Shown here in pieces: positions 1 through 8,326 of a stretch of DNA of 64,000 bases. The notes under the pieces were generated by a model. The model saw only the letters and a program-made list of their open reading frames with translations, searched no databases and was not told the DNA's origin. The position numbers and the translations under genes are program-made. This DNA is from an uncultured Lachnospiraceae bacterium (lineage in GTDB: Bacteria > Bacillota > Clostridia > Lachnospirales > Lachnospiraceae): positions 1-64,000 of the forward strand of contig CAJUNB010000037.1 of NCBI GenBank assembly GCA_910587635.1, written 5' to 3'. Positions within the stretch are counted from its first letter, which is position 1. Each line of letters opens with the position of its first letter.

Positions 1-212
1 CGTGAGCAGTGCCGCTCGGGAACTGCGTTCCCTCGCTCACGTGCTTCGCACTATCGCAACAGCTTCCGTCAGCTATGCCTGCAAGCAGCCAGCCTGTCAA
101 TGTCTGTTCAGGCACAGGCATCTTCGTGAGCAGTGCCGCTCGGGAACTGCGTTCCCTCGCTCACGTGCTTCGCACTATCGCAACAGCTTCCGTCAGCTAT
201 GCCTGCAAGCAG
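1..212. repeat. 88-bp direct repeat pair downstream of folD
   Basis: An 88-bp sequence occurs twice without mismatch, at 1-88 and 125-212, with 36 unrelated bases between, giving a period of 124 bp. Each copy holds an outer inverted pair (CGTGAGC / GCTCACG) around an inner hairpin GGGAAC-TGC-GTTCCC. The second copy ends two bases before the folD stop codon. A 14-base part of it also appears inverted inside the end of folD at 233-246. The array may continue to the left of the window. No coding potential is apparent. Confidence 0.9.
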
Positions 213-213
213 G

Positions 214-1074
214 CTATCTGCCGTTTTCTGTTGCGGCACTGCTCACTGCCTCGTGCACGTTTTTCATTAGCATGGCGATGGTCATGGGGCCGACGCCGCC
301 GGGGACAGGTGTGATGGCGCTACAGAGGTCTTTGACGTCTTCAAAGTCCACGTCGCCGCACAGTTTATTATTTTCATTTCTATGGATACCCACATCTATG
401 ACGACAGCACCTTCTTTTACATACTCTCTGCCTATAAATTTCGGTTTTCCCATAGCTACGATCAGAATATCTGCCCGTTTACACAGTTCTTTCAGATTTT
501 TCGTACGGGAATGGGCAATTGTCACGGTAGCATTTTCCCGGAGCATGAGGAGCGCCATCGGTTTGCCCACAATATTGCTCCGTCCCACGATCACGCATTC
601 TTTTCCTTCCATTTCAATACCAGAGCGCACTAACAGCTGAATAATACCCGCCGGCGTACAGGGAAGAAACGCTCTCTGTCCCACACAGAGTGCTCCCACA
701 TTTTTCGTATGAAAACCGTCCACGTCTTTCCGGGGATCGATAGCATCGATCACCTTATCTTCATTAATATGTCCCGGCAGAGGCAACTGGACCAATATCC
801 CGTTGCATTCTTCCATTCCGTTCAGTTTCCCAATCAATGCGAGCAGCTCTTCCTCTGTCGTCTCTTCCGGTAGTTCATAGGCAAGTGACTCTATCCCCAC
901 ATAGGCACATACCTTCTTTTTATTGTTCACATACACACTGGAAGCAGGATCTGCCCCCACCTGAATCACTGCCAGAGCCGCTTTTTTTCCCTCCTGGCGG
1001 AGCTTCTCCATCTGTTCCTTTACTTCTTCTTTGATTTCCATGGAAATAGTTTTTCCGTCAATTATCTTTGCCAT
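214..1074 (-). CDS. folD: Bifunctional methylenetetrahydrofolate dehydrogenase / methenyltetrahydrofolate cyclohydrolase
   Basis: FolD interconverts 5,10-methylene-THF, methenyl-THF and 10-formyl-THF in the cytosol using NADP(H). The 286-residue length is standard for the family. The catalytic Tyr48 and Lys52 sit in the motif VYVNNKKK, the substrate loop reads VQLPLPGH, the dinucleotide-binding motif GRSNIVGKP is in the second half, and the C-terminal PVPGGVGPMT signature is intact. The start has a GAGGAG site seven bases upstream. The gene follows fhs with a 59-base gap, so the two enzymes that make and use 10-formyl-THF are probably co-transcribed. The last codons run into a repeat block. 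Confidence 0.97.
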   Translation of the reverse strand: MAKIIDGKTISMEIKEEVKEQMEKLRQEGKKAALAVIQVGADPASSVYVNNKKKVCAYVGIESLAYELPEETTEEELLALIGKLNGMEECNGILVQLPLPGHINEDKVIDAIDPRKDVDGFHTKNVGALCVGQRAFLPCTPAGIIQLLVRSGIEMEGKECVIVGRSNIVGKPMALLMLRENATVTIAHSRTKNLKELCKRADILIVAMGKPKFIGREYVKEGAVVIDVGIHRNENNKLCGDVDFEDVKDLCSAITPVPGGVGPMTIAMLMKNVHEAVSSAATENGR

Positions 1075-1133
1075 AAAGTTCTCCTCATTATCATGGATTG
1101 ATCTTCACAAGGGACAAGAGCACGGTTGCCCGG

Positions 1134-2804
1134 TCAAAATAATCCCGTGATTTTGCCGTCTTCTGCTACATCGATTCTGAAAGCCGCCGGATTTTTCGGT
1201 AGTCCCGGCATAGTCATAACCGAACCGGTTAAAACCACAATAAAGCCTGCCCCGGCAGACACATATACGTCTCTCACAGTTACTGTAAATCCTTCCGGCC
1301 TTCCAAGCAGTGATGGGTCATCCGAAAGAGAATACTGTGTCTTTGCCATACAAATCGGCAGATTTCCAAAGCCAAGTGTCTCCAGACGGGCAATCTGGCT
1401 TTCCGCCGTCCCCACATAGGTAACACTGGCCGCACCATAGATTTCCGCTGCAATTTTTTCTATTTTTTCTCTGATAGGAAGGTTTTCGTCATACAGAACT
1501 TTAAAATGGCTCTCTTTCGTTTCCAGAGTGTGCAGCACTTTATTGGCAAGGGCTATACCACCTTCTCCGCCCTTTTCCCATACCTCAGAAATCTCAAAAT
1601 CACAGTCTCTGTCTTCGCAGAACTTTCTGACAAAACTGATTTCTTTTTCTGTATCCGTGAGGAACGCGTTTAAGGTGACAACGACAGGTACCTGGAATTT
1701 CTGCAGATTTTCTATATGTTTTTCCAGATTGACAATCCCCTTTGCCAGAGCTTCCAGATTCTCTTTTCCCAGCTCTGCTTTCGGTACATCGCCGTTATAT
1801 TTCAATGCCCGGATCGTAGCCACCAGCACTACCGCATCTGGTGAAAGTCCCGCCATCCGACATTTAATATCAAAAAATTTCTCAGCTCCCAGATCGGCGC
1901 CAAACCCCGCTTCCGTAATCACGTAATCCGCCATTTTCAAGGCGGCTTTTGTGGCGCGTACAGAGCTGCACCCATGAGCAATATTGGCAAAAGGGCCGCC
2001 GTGTACGAGAGCCGGTGTATGCTCCAGTGTCTGAATCAGATTGGGCTGTATGGCGTCCTTTAAAAGGGCGCACATGGCTCCCACTGCTCCCAGCTGTCCG
2101 GCCGTCACGGCCTCTCCCTTATATGTGTAGGCCACTACCATACGGGAAAGCCGTTCTCTCAAATCCTCCATATTATCTGCCAGGCAGAGCACGGCCATAA
2201 TCTCGGAAGCCACCGTTATGACAAAATGGTCTTCTCTTACCATGCCGTCCATCTTACTGCCCAGTCCCACTACTACATTGCGCAGCACTCTGTCATTCAT
2301 GTCCAGGCATCTTTTCCAGACAATCTGCCTCGGGTCAATCTCCAGTTCATTTCCCTGTTGTATATGATTGTCCAGCATCGCTGCCAACAGATTATTCGCA
2401 GAAGTAATTGCATGAAAATCTCCGGTAAAATGCAGGTTCAAATCTTCCATTGGAACCACCTGAGCATATCCGCCTCCTGCAGCACCACCTTTGACACCAA
2501 AACAGGGCCCAAGGGAAGGTTCCCGCAGTGCAATGACAGCCTTTTTCCCAAGCCTGCCAAACGCCTGTCCAAGTCCCACTGTCGTTGTCGTCTTACCTTC
2601 TCCTGCCGGTGTGGGATTGATTGCTGTCACAAGAATGAGTTTTCCATCAGGCCTGTCCTGTATTTTGCGTAAATAGGACTCAGAAATTTTCGCCTTGTAA
2701 TTTCCGTACAGTTCCAGTTCTTCCGAAGCGATCGAAAGCTTTTCCCCCACTCTGGAAACCGGCTCCATAACAGCTTCCTGGGCAATTTGGATGTCAGTTT
2801 TCAT
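1134..2804 (-). CDS. fhs: Formate--tetrahydrofolate ligase
   Basis: This enzyme joins formate to THF using ATP to make 10-formyl-THF, for purine and formyl-Met synthesis and, in acetogens, the methyl branch of the Wood-Ljungdahl pathway. The 556 residues match the normal length. The ATP-binding loop TPAGEGKTTTT is at residues 65-75, and the Gly-rich stretch GGAAGGGYAQV follows. An AGGAGG site lies six bases before the ATG. It stands between ftsK (15 bases upstream) and folD (downstream), likely one transcript. Its presence does not by itself show acetogenesis, because other Wood-Ljungdahl genes are not in the window. Confidence 0.97.
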   Translation of the reverse strand: MKTDIQIAQEAVMEPVSRVGEKLSIASEELELYGNYKAKISESYLRKIQDRPDGKLILVTAINPTPAGEGKTTTTVGLGQAFGRLGKKAVIALREPSLGPCFGVKGGAAGGGYAQVVPMEDLNLHFTGDFHAITSANNLLAAMLDNHIQQGNELEIDPRQIVWKRCLDMNDRVLRNVVVGLGSKMDGMVREDHFVITVASEIMAVLCLADNMEDLRERLSRMVVAYTYKGEAVTAGQLGAVGAMCALLKDAIQPNLIQTLEHTPALVHGGPFANIAHGCSSVRATKAALKMADYVITEAGFGADLGAEKFFDIKCRMAGLSPDAVVLVATIRALKYNGDVPKAELGKENLEALAKGIVNLEKHIENLQKFQVPVVVTLNAFLTDTEKEISFVRKFCEDRDCDFEISEVWEKGGEGGIALANKVLHTLETKESHFKVLYDENLPIREKIEKIAAEIYGAASVTYVGTAESQIARLETLGFGNLPICMAKTQYSLSDDPSLLGRPEGFTVTVRDVYVSAGAGFIVVLTGSVMTMPGLPKNPAAFRIDVAEDGKITGLF

Positions 2805-2819
2805 TCCATTCCTCCTGTT

Positions 2820-5546
2820 TTATACACATTCTTCTATAAATTGCTCAAATTGTTCCATACTCATCAGAACTTTTCTCGGTTTGGTACCTTCCTCTTCTCC
2901 TACGATGCCTGCCTCATACAGCTGATCCATGATTCTGGCAGCCCTGTTAAATCCAATTTTAAAGGCTCTCTGTAAAAGACCGATGGAAGCTTTATCCTTT
3001 TCGATGATGAACCGGGCCGCTTCCACAAAATATTCATCCCGTTCTGCACCGCCGTTTGTACCAGCTCCTGAACTGCTTCCCATGCTTTTGATCTGTTCTT
3101 CTACCGTATCATTGTATATATTGCCAATCGCCTGATTTTTCAGGAAATCCACCACGTCTCCCACTTCTTTGTCGGAGACAAACGCCCCCTGGATACGGGC
3201 CGGTTTCGGATACCCCTGAGGATAGAATAACATATCCCCTTTCCCAAGCAGTTTTTCCGCACCTACCATATCCAGAATCGTACGGGAATCCACACCACTG
3301 GAAACGGCAAAAGCCACACGGCTTGGCATATTTGCCTTAATCAGCCCCGTTATAACATCCACACTGGGGCGTTGGGTCGCAATGATCAGATGAATCCCAC
3401 AGGCCCTCGCAAGCTGGGCCAGACGACAAATGGACTCTTCTACCTCACCGGGAGCTACCATCATGAGATCTGCCAGCTCGTCCACGATAATGACCACCTG
3501 AGGAAGTTTCTCCGGCGCGTCAGGACTTCCTGCCATGGATTCTGCCTTTTTATTGTATCCTTTCAGATCACGCACATTGAAATCTGCAAACTTTTTATAG
3601 CGGTCTGTCATCTCCGCCACGCCCCAGTGGAGTGCCCCGGCGGCTTTTTTCGGATCTGTCACCACCGGAATCAACAGATGGGGAATCCCGTTATATACGC
3701 TCAGCTCCACTACTTTCGGATCAATCATAATCATCTTGACATCTTCCGGGCGGGCCTTGTAAAGAATACTCATAATCAATGTGTTGATGCACACACTTTT
3801 ACCCGATCCGGTGGCCCCTGCAATGAGCATATGGGGCATCTTTGCAATGTCGGTGACGATTGTCTTTCCTGCGATATCTTTCCCTACAGCAAAAGCCAGG
3901 TTGGAAGGAAATGACTTAAATTCCTTATTTTCCAGCAAATCTCTGAGCGCTACCATAGAATTTTCTTTATTGGGAACCTCAATTCCCACTGCCGCTTTAC
4001 CGGGAATGGGCGCTTCGATTCGAATATCCGTCGCTGCAAGATTCAGCTTGATATCATCGGTAAGATTGACAATTTTACTTACTTTAACACCGGCTTCCGG
4101 CTGTAGCTCATAACGGGTAACAGCAGGTCCCTGACTGATATCCGTTATCGTTACTTTGACTCCAAAAGTCTGTAGCGTCTTTTGTAATTGCAGTGCCGTT
4201 TCTTTCAGTTGTACTGCCGTATCCCCGGAACCTTTTTTTTCTCCTTTTTTTAACAGGTCGAGTGGAGGAAACATATATTTTTTCGTCCGTTCTCCAGTCT
4301 GCGTTGGTACCGGCTCCTGTGCTGCAAGTTTCGCTGTCGGCCTCTCTCCCTGTATATTTCCTTTGGTAGCAGCTGTCTTTTCTGTCAATGAATCTTGGGG
4401 AGCCATATCTTTTTCATTCTCTGATTTTTCAGACGCCCTTCCCTCAGGCTCCGACAATTCCGGTTCATAAGGTCTGACATGAAGATGGGGCATCGTGTCA
4501 AAAAGTGACTCCGGTTCTATCTGTACCGGACGTATCTCATCAAAACCGATCTCTTCTTGTTGCAGGGCAGGTACTGTATCAAAGCTGCTTTCTTCTACCT
4601 GTACCGGACGAATTTCATCAAAACCACTCTCTTCTTTATGAGATGAATGAACACGAATCCTTTCCCGCGTCGCTTCTCCTTCTTCTTTCACCGTTATTTC
4701 ATGAATATCATTTTTATAGAAATATTCTTTTTCTGCCTTTTTCTCCGTCTTTTCCTTTTCAAGAGAAACATCCATCATAACACCGGACACTTTTTTATCC
4801 ATACGAAGTATCCGTTCCTGTTCCTCCTGTTCCCGTCGGAGCTGTTCTTCCTCTCGGCGCCGCAGCGCCTCTTCCCGTCTTCTTTCATTGCGCTCTCGCA
4901 GACGGTCCTGCTCTTCCAATGCACTTTCATAGACCTTTTTGCCACCGGCTTTTACACCACGAAGGAGTGACTTTTCTGTAATGATAACAATACATATGAT
5001 AGCAAGGACGATGAGAACAAGCATCGTTCCTGTTTTAGCCAGAAAGTGATTGAGCAAATATGCCACAGAACCGAACAGAATTCCACCGCCTTTTTTACTC
5101 TCGCTGCTACTCTGATACAGTTCTTTTATATCATAGTGTTCCAATCCCGGAGAAGCGCCTCCTGTCATGTCCAGGATGATACCAACTAAAAATACGAGAA
5201 CAATACCGGCTACCAATTTGATTGTGGCAATATTTTCTCCTTTATTTGCCAGCCTGAACGCCACTGCCAGAAAAATAAGAACAGGGACTACATAGGCAAT
5301 CAGTCCGAAAATACCAAATAAGATATGACTGATCCCATCTCCCACCGGCCCGATCACTCCAAAATTGCATAAAAATAAAAGAACAGCCGCAGCCAGAACA
5401 ACAATCAATGACACTTCGTCACGAATGCTGCTTTCCTGGACGCCACTCTTCCTTGCTGATGCAGACCCGGTCTGCTTTCTGCCCCGACCGCCGGTATTTT
5501 TATTTTTGCCGGATTTCCTTGTTGCCGCCATCGATTCACCCGCCAT
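2820..5546 (-). CDS. ftsK: DNA translocase FtsK/SpoIIIE family
   Basis: A hexameric membrane-anchored ATPase that pumps chromosomal DNA through the division or sporulation septum. The 908-residue protein has a basic N-terminal stretch, about four membrane segments (roughly residues 45-190), a long charged linker rich in Glu, Arg and Gln (about 200-450), and the motor. Walker A (GATGSGKS) is near residue 577 and the Walker B strand VVIIVDELADL follows. A winged-helix gamma domain forms the C-terminus. The linker carries three imperfect copies of an Asp-Glu-Ile-Arg-Pro-Val-Gln motif. A second ATG six codons in has an equally plausible ribosome site, so the start may be 5531. Confidence 0.95.
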   Translation of the reverse strand: MAGESMAATRKSGKNKNTGGRGRKQTGSASARKSGVQESSIRDEVSLIVVLAAAVLLFLCNFGVIGPVGDGISHILFGIFGLIAYVVPVLIFLAVAFRLANKGENIATIKLVAGIVLVFLVGIILDMTGGASPGLEHYDIKELYQSSSESKKGGGILFGSVAYLLNHFLAKTGTMLVLIVLAIICIVIITEKSLLRGVKAGGKKVYESALEEQDRLRERNERRREEALRRREEEQLRREQEEQERILRMDKKVSGVMMDVSLEKEKTEKKAEKEYFYKNDIHEITVKEEGEATRERIRVHSSHKEESGFDEIRPVQVEESSFDTVPALQQEEIGFDEIRPVQIEPESLFDTMPHLHVRPYEPELSEPEGRASEKSENEKDMAPQDSLTEKTAATKGNIQGERPTAKLAAQEPVPTQTGERTKKYMFPPLDLLKKGEKKGSGDTAVQLKETALQLQKTLQTFGVKVTITDISQGPAVTRYELQPEAGVKVSKIVNLTDDIKLNLAATDIRIEAPIPGKAAVGIEVPNKENSMVALRDLLENKEFKSFPSNLAFAVGKDIAGKTIVTDIAKMPHMLIAGATGSGKSVCINTLIMSILYKARPEDVKMIMIDPKVVELSVYNGIPHLLIPVVTDPKKAAGALHWGVAEMTDRYKKFADFNVRDLKGYNKKAESMAGSPDAPEKLPQVVIIVDELADLMMVAPGEVEESICRLAQLARACGIHLIIATQRPSVDVITGLIKANMPSRVAFAVSSGVDSRTILDMVGAEKLLGKGDMLFYPQGYPKPARIQGAFVSDKEVGDVVDFLKNQAIGNIYNDTVEEQIKSMGSSSGAGTNGGAERDEYFVEAARFIIEKDKASIGLLQRAFKIGFNRAARIMDQLYEAGIVGEEEGTKPRKVLMSMEQFEQFIEECV

Positions 5547-5666
5547 AGTTTACTTTATATCCTGTATCTGGCTGAACTTTTGGAAGTCCGCCAGATACAG
5601 CAAAAAAATTGACATTTTTGAGTATAGCACTTTTTTCCTTCGATGGCAATGAGATTCCATCTTCAA

Positions 5667-5924
5667 CTATGTGGCGATCATTTTCTTGATTTCTGGTACA
5701 GTCTTTCCCTCCTGTCGCAAAAAACGAATTCTCTCTACCTGCTTTATGCTCTCTTCCCTTTTATATCGTCTTGTCAAATGTTCCTCCGCCTGCTCAAAAG
5801 AAAGCATCCCTTCCTCTGTATAAAATTTCAGCGTACTGTATCTGCAGCCAGTCAGCTTTGCCAATTCGCCGATGGACACATACTCGGAAGCAAGAATCTT
5901 TTCCATGCTCCTCTGTCTTGACAT
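5667..5924 (-). CDS. Small MerR-type helix-turn-helix protein
   Basis: An 85-residue protein consisting almost only of a MerR-like DNA-binding domain. The recognisable part is YVSIGELAKLTGCRYSTLKFY followed by an EEGML wing and a second helix ending in IKKMIAT. It lacks the long dimerisation helix and effector domain of full MerR regulators, so it is either a mini-regulator or part of a complex. An AGAGG site precedes the ATG. It lies 18 bases after the unknown gene at 5943-6851, with which it is probably co-transcribed. Its target is unknown. Confidence 0.8.
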   Translation of the reverse strand: MSRQRSMEKILASEYVSIGELAKLTGCRYSTLKFYTEEGMLSFEQAEEHLTRRYKREESIKQVERIRFLRQEGKTVPEIKKMIAT

Positions 5925-5942
5925 TTCTTTTTCCTCTTTTCC

Positions 5943-6851
5943 CTATCTGTACACAGGCTGCAGATTTGCTCCCTGCACGGGTACCCGATTGATGACCAGT
6001 GTCTTCGGCCAAATGCGGTAATACATATTGTCAATTTTAAGCAATGTTTCTGTTTCGTTTCTCACCGTTTCCACGATGTGACCTTTTTCTGTCAGATATG
6101 CTATCACAGCCTCCCGACGCCGCTTTACATCCGTCCCCAGAATGACAAAGTCAATAAAAATGGCCTGTCTCCTGTCCAGAAACGGAAACAACAGATTGAT
6201 TCCCTCCAGATAAGGATTCTGAAACAATTTCTTCTTTCCTCTTAAAAAAGATCTTACAATCTGTTCACTGCTTCTGTAAAACTCCTGTCGCCATAAAATA
6301 GCACAAATCTCATCAGCCAAGGCAAGAGATGTCATTCTACTCTGAATCTGTTCCTGTTCACGAACCGAAAATATTTCATGGATACAACCGGTTTCCCGAA
6401 AAAGCCAGAGCAGGCAAATACATTCCAGTGTTACGGGTCCTTCTTCCAGTATCTCTCCCCGTATGCTTTCCGTGACTGACAAATAGGCTCTGGTGTCACT
6501 CCGATACTCTTCTATATGCAAACCGGCTGTTTCATAATTGATATCGCAGCCAAGTAGACTCGGGACAGTCTCCAGTATTCCTTCCCTTTTCAGTTCCTCG
6601 GTCACTTCCTTTTCCAGCTTATCGCTATCTCTTTTCTTCAAATATTTTATCTTTTCCAGCCCCGCCTTCAGTTCCCTTTCCAGCTCTTCCTTTACCAGAC
6701 TGTTCCCTTCCTGTAGTAAAAGCTTTTCCAAAAGCAATGCCGCAGCTATGCCCCGCACAGCTCCGCGCTTTTCCAGTGAGCCATGGGAAGATTGCTGTCC
6801 ATCCAGTCCGATGATTGCCATTTGCCACGATAATGAATATTCTTTTTGCAT
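5943..6851 (-). CDS. Conserved hypothetical protein, possibly GPP34-like
   Basis: I do not firmly recognise this 302-residue protein. It has no signal peptide or clear membrane segment. The N-terminal third is helical and leucine-rich (AAALLLEKLLLQ), followed by a Lys/Glu-rich charged helix, then a region with LEEGPVTLECICLLWLF. The overall pattern is faintly like Golgi phosphoprotein 3 (GPP34) domain proteins of bacteria, which is only a guess. It is followed by the small MerR-like gene and preceded by a 7-bp tandem repeat. No catalytic motif is visible. Confidence 0.7.
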   Translation of the reverse strand: MQKEYSLSWQMAIIGLDGQQSSHGSLEKRGAVRGIAAALLLEKLLLQEGNSLVKEELERELKAGLEKIKYLKKRDSDKLEKEVTEELKREGILETVPSLLGCDINYETAGLHIEEYRSDTRAYLSVTESIRGEILEEGPVTLECICLLWLFRETGCIHEIFSVREQEQIQSRMTSLALADEICAILWRQEFYRSSEQIVRSFLRGKKKLFQNPYLEGINLLFPFLDRRQAIFIDFVILGTDVKRRREAVIAYLTEKGHIVETVRNETETLLKIDNMYYRIWPKTLVINRVPVQGANLQPVYR

Positions 6852-6919
6852 TGAACTCCCTCCCTGTCATAAATCAGATATCATTTGTCACCTACTGCCT
6901 GTTACATACTACATACTGC

Positions 6920-6953
6920 TTACTACTTACTACTTACTACTTACTACTTACTA
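6920..6953. repeat. 7-bp tandem repeat (TTACTAC, about five copies)
   Basis: Four exact copies of TTACTAC and a fifth differing in the last base lie in a row, preceded by diverged copies (TACATAC) from about 6901. The array is 69 bases upstream of the minus-strand gene at 5943-6851, where its promoter would be expected. Confidence 0.9.
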
Positions 6954-7039
6954 TATAAGAATACCATGTCAAAGATAATAATGCAAGGAATTCCTCACGA
7001 CTGCAATTAACATGTTATGGAAAAAATATAAATTCCTGC

Positions 7040-7068
7040 TTGCAAAATTTCTCTATACCCTTTATAAT
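7040..7068 (+). promoter_or_regulatory. Promoter of tRNA-Thr
   Basis: A TTGCAA -35 box and a perfect TATAAT -10 box are separated by 17 bases, and the mature tRNA begins 20 bases after the -10 box. This is a strong vegetative-type promoter. Confidence 0.8.
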
Positions 7069-7088
7069 AACAAAGGTCAGTTATTTCT

Positions 7089-7161
7089 GCCGAAATAGCT
7101 CAGTTGGTAGAGCACTTCACTCGTAATGAAGGGGTCGAGGGTTCGAGTCCCTTTTTCGGCT
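7089..7161 (+). tRNA. tRNA-Thr (anticodon CGT)
   Basis: A full cloverleaf can be drawn. The acceptor stem pairs GCCGAAA with TTTCGGC, the D arm holds AGCTCAGTTGG, the anticodon stem CTTCA/TGAAG encloses the loop CTCGTAA with anticodon CGT at 7122-7124, and the T arm contains GGTTCGAGTCC. The discriminator base is T and CCA is not encoded. It reads the codon ACG. Confidence 0.96.
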
Positions 7162-7168
7162 GGCCAGA

Positions 7169-7199
7169 CCGGATACTTTTTGAAAGTATCCGGTTTTTT
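7169..7199 (+). terminator. Terminator of tRNA-Thr
   Basis: An 11-base-pair stem, CCGGATACTTT with AAAGTATCCGG, closes a TTG loop and is followed by a run of six T. It starts eight bases after the tRNA. Confidence 0.9.
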
Positions 7200-7290
7200 G
7201 TGCTATAGGGTTATTCTTTTTGATGTCGGGACACTTAGATAACAGAATATCTGTAAGCTGGAACTGGAACAGAAAATTTGTAGTTGAATA

Positions 7291-7346
7291 GCACTAAAGC
7301 GCACCGCCCGCGCGCAAAAAAAGAATCGCGCAAACGCGATTCTTTA
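7291..7346 (-). repeat. Dispersed hairpin repeat, also mscS terminator
   Basis: The segment reads GCACTAAAGCGCACCGC followed by a GC-rich stretch and the hairpin AAAGAATCGCG-CAAA-CGCGATTCTTT (7320-7345). On the minus strand the hairpin lies just after the mscS stop and is followed by a T run, so it should terminate mscS. A close relative of the whole segment occurs inverted at 52392-52450, and a hairpin with the same AAAGAATCGC arms follows serA. Confidence 0.75.
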
Positions 7347-7349
7347 CTC

Positions 7350-8234
7350 TTATTCCCTATGTTCCATATGCACATCCAGCTGAGGATAGGGAATGGAAAT
7401 ACTGTTGTCATCCAGAGCCAGCTTGCTCTTTTCCAGCACAGCAGCTCTGCCATCCCAGTAATCCTCATTGAGAAACCAGCACCGGATTCCCAGTATCACT
7501 GCACTGTCTGCCAGCTCTTTTACAAATACTTTTCGGTCTTTGTCAGACAGCACCCTCCCCTCCTCTTCCAACACAGAAAGAAGCACTTCCTTTGCCTTTT
7601 TCAAATCTGCCTCGTAAGATACTCCTACTTCCGCATCCATCCTTCTCGTTTCTACGGTAGAATAATTGGTAATATTGTTATTCGCCAAAGAACCATTGGG
7701 CAGCGTTATGATCATATCATCTGCCGTCCGCAGCTTTGTATAGAACAACTGGATTTCTGTGACAGTACCCTCCTGTCCCTTATTTCCTTCAATGATATAA
7801 TCCCCCACGACAAAGGGCTTCAGAAGCAAGATAAGAACACCTCCTGCACAGTTGGAAAGACTTCCCTGAAGCGCCAGAGCAAAAGCCACGCCTACAGAGC
7901 CGAGCATTGCCATGACACTGGCCGCATCCAGACCAAAACTGACTGCAATCATTAGCAGTAGAAACGCCGTCAACCCTATTTTGATCAGAGAATCCAAAAA
8001 CTGTGACACACCCTTGTCTGCATCGGTCCTCGCCAGAGCTCTTTCCACGATCTTGCGTATTACCCTGATGATCTGCAAGCCAAGAAGCAAAGCCAATATG
8101 GCCAGTACAACACGAATTCCCAGATTCAACGCTTTCTCGGGCAATTCCTTCAGGAACTGCCCCAGCAATCCCAGCTCCGATTCCGTGATTTTGTCGTCAA
8201 TATTCAGCAGCTCTTCCAGTAGATAGTTATCCAT
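7350..8234 (-). CDS. Small-conductance mechanosensitive channel, MscS family
   Basis: A 294-residue channel that opens under membrane tension to release solutes during osmotic downshock. Three membrane segments lie in the first 135 residues. The third carries the pore-helix signature LALQGSLSNCAGG followed by LLLKPFVVGDYI, and then a beta-domain with the typical TVTEIQLFYTKL and LPNGSL stretches. The C-terminus is short compared with E. coli MscS. The ATG has a GGGAGAG site. The gene is downstream of glgB, separated by a 15-bp stem hairpin. Confidence 0.95.
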   Translation of the reverse strand: MDNYLLEELLNIDDKITESELGLLGQFLKELPEKALNLGIRVVLAILALLLGLQIIRVIRKIVERALARTDADKGVSQFLDSLIKIGLTAFLLLMIAVSFGLDAASVMAMLGSVGVAFALALQGSLSNCAGGVLILLLKPFVVGDYIIEGNKGQEGTVTEIQLFYTKLRTADDMIITLPNGSLANNNITNYSTVETRRMDAEVGVSYEADLKKAKEVLLSVLEEEGRVLSDKDRKVFVKELADSAVILGIRCWFLNEDYWDGRAAVLEKSKLALDDNSISIPYPQLDVHMEHRE

Positions 8235-8253
8235 TTACTCTCCCGTTTATGTC

Positions 8254-8293
8254 TTCAGTGAATAAGGGAATACATGTCCCCTTGTTCACTGAA
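8254..8293 (-). terminator. Long hairpin between glgB and mscS
   Basis: Arms TTCAGTGAATAAGGG and CCCTTGTTCACTGAA form a 15-bp stem with one G-U pair and a ten-base loop. No T run follows on either side, so termination strength is uncertain; it could instead be an RNA processing or stabilising element. The right arm and its flank resemble 27260-27289, downstream of the first ilvN. Confidence 0.6.
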
Positions 8294-8326
8294 AGTAAAC
8301 TTAAATGATTTACCGGATTCTTTTCA

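Noticed and set aside
6901..6953. CRISPR-like or centromere-like iterons
   Set aside because: The unit is 7 bp and continuous, with no spacers and no replication or partition genes nearby.
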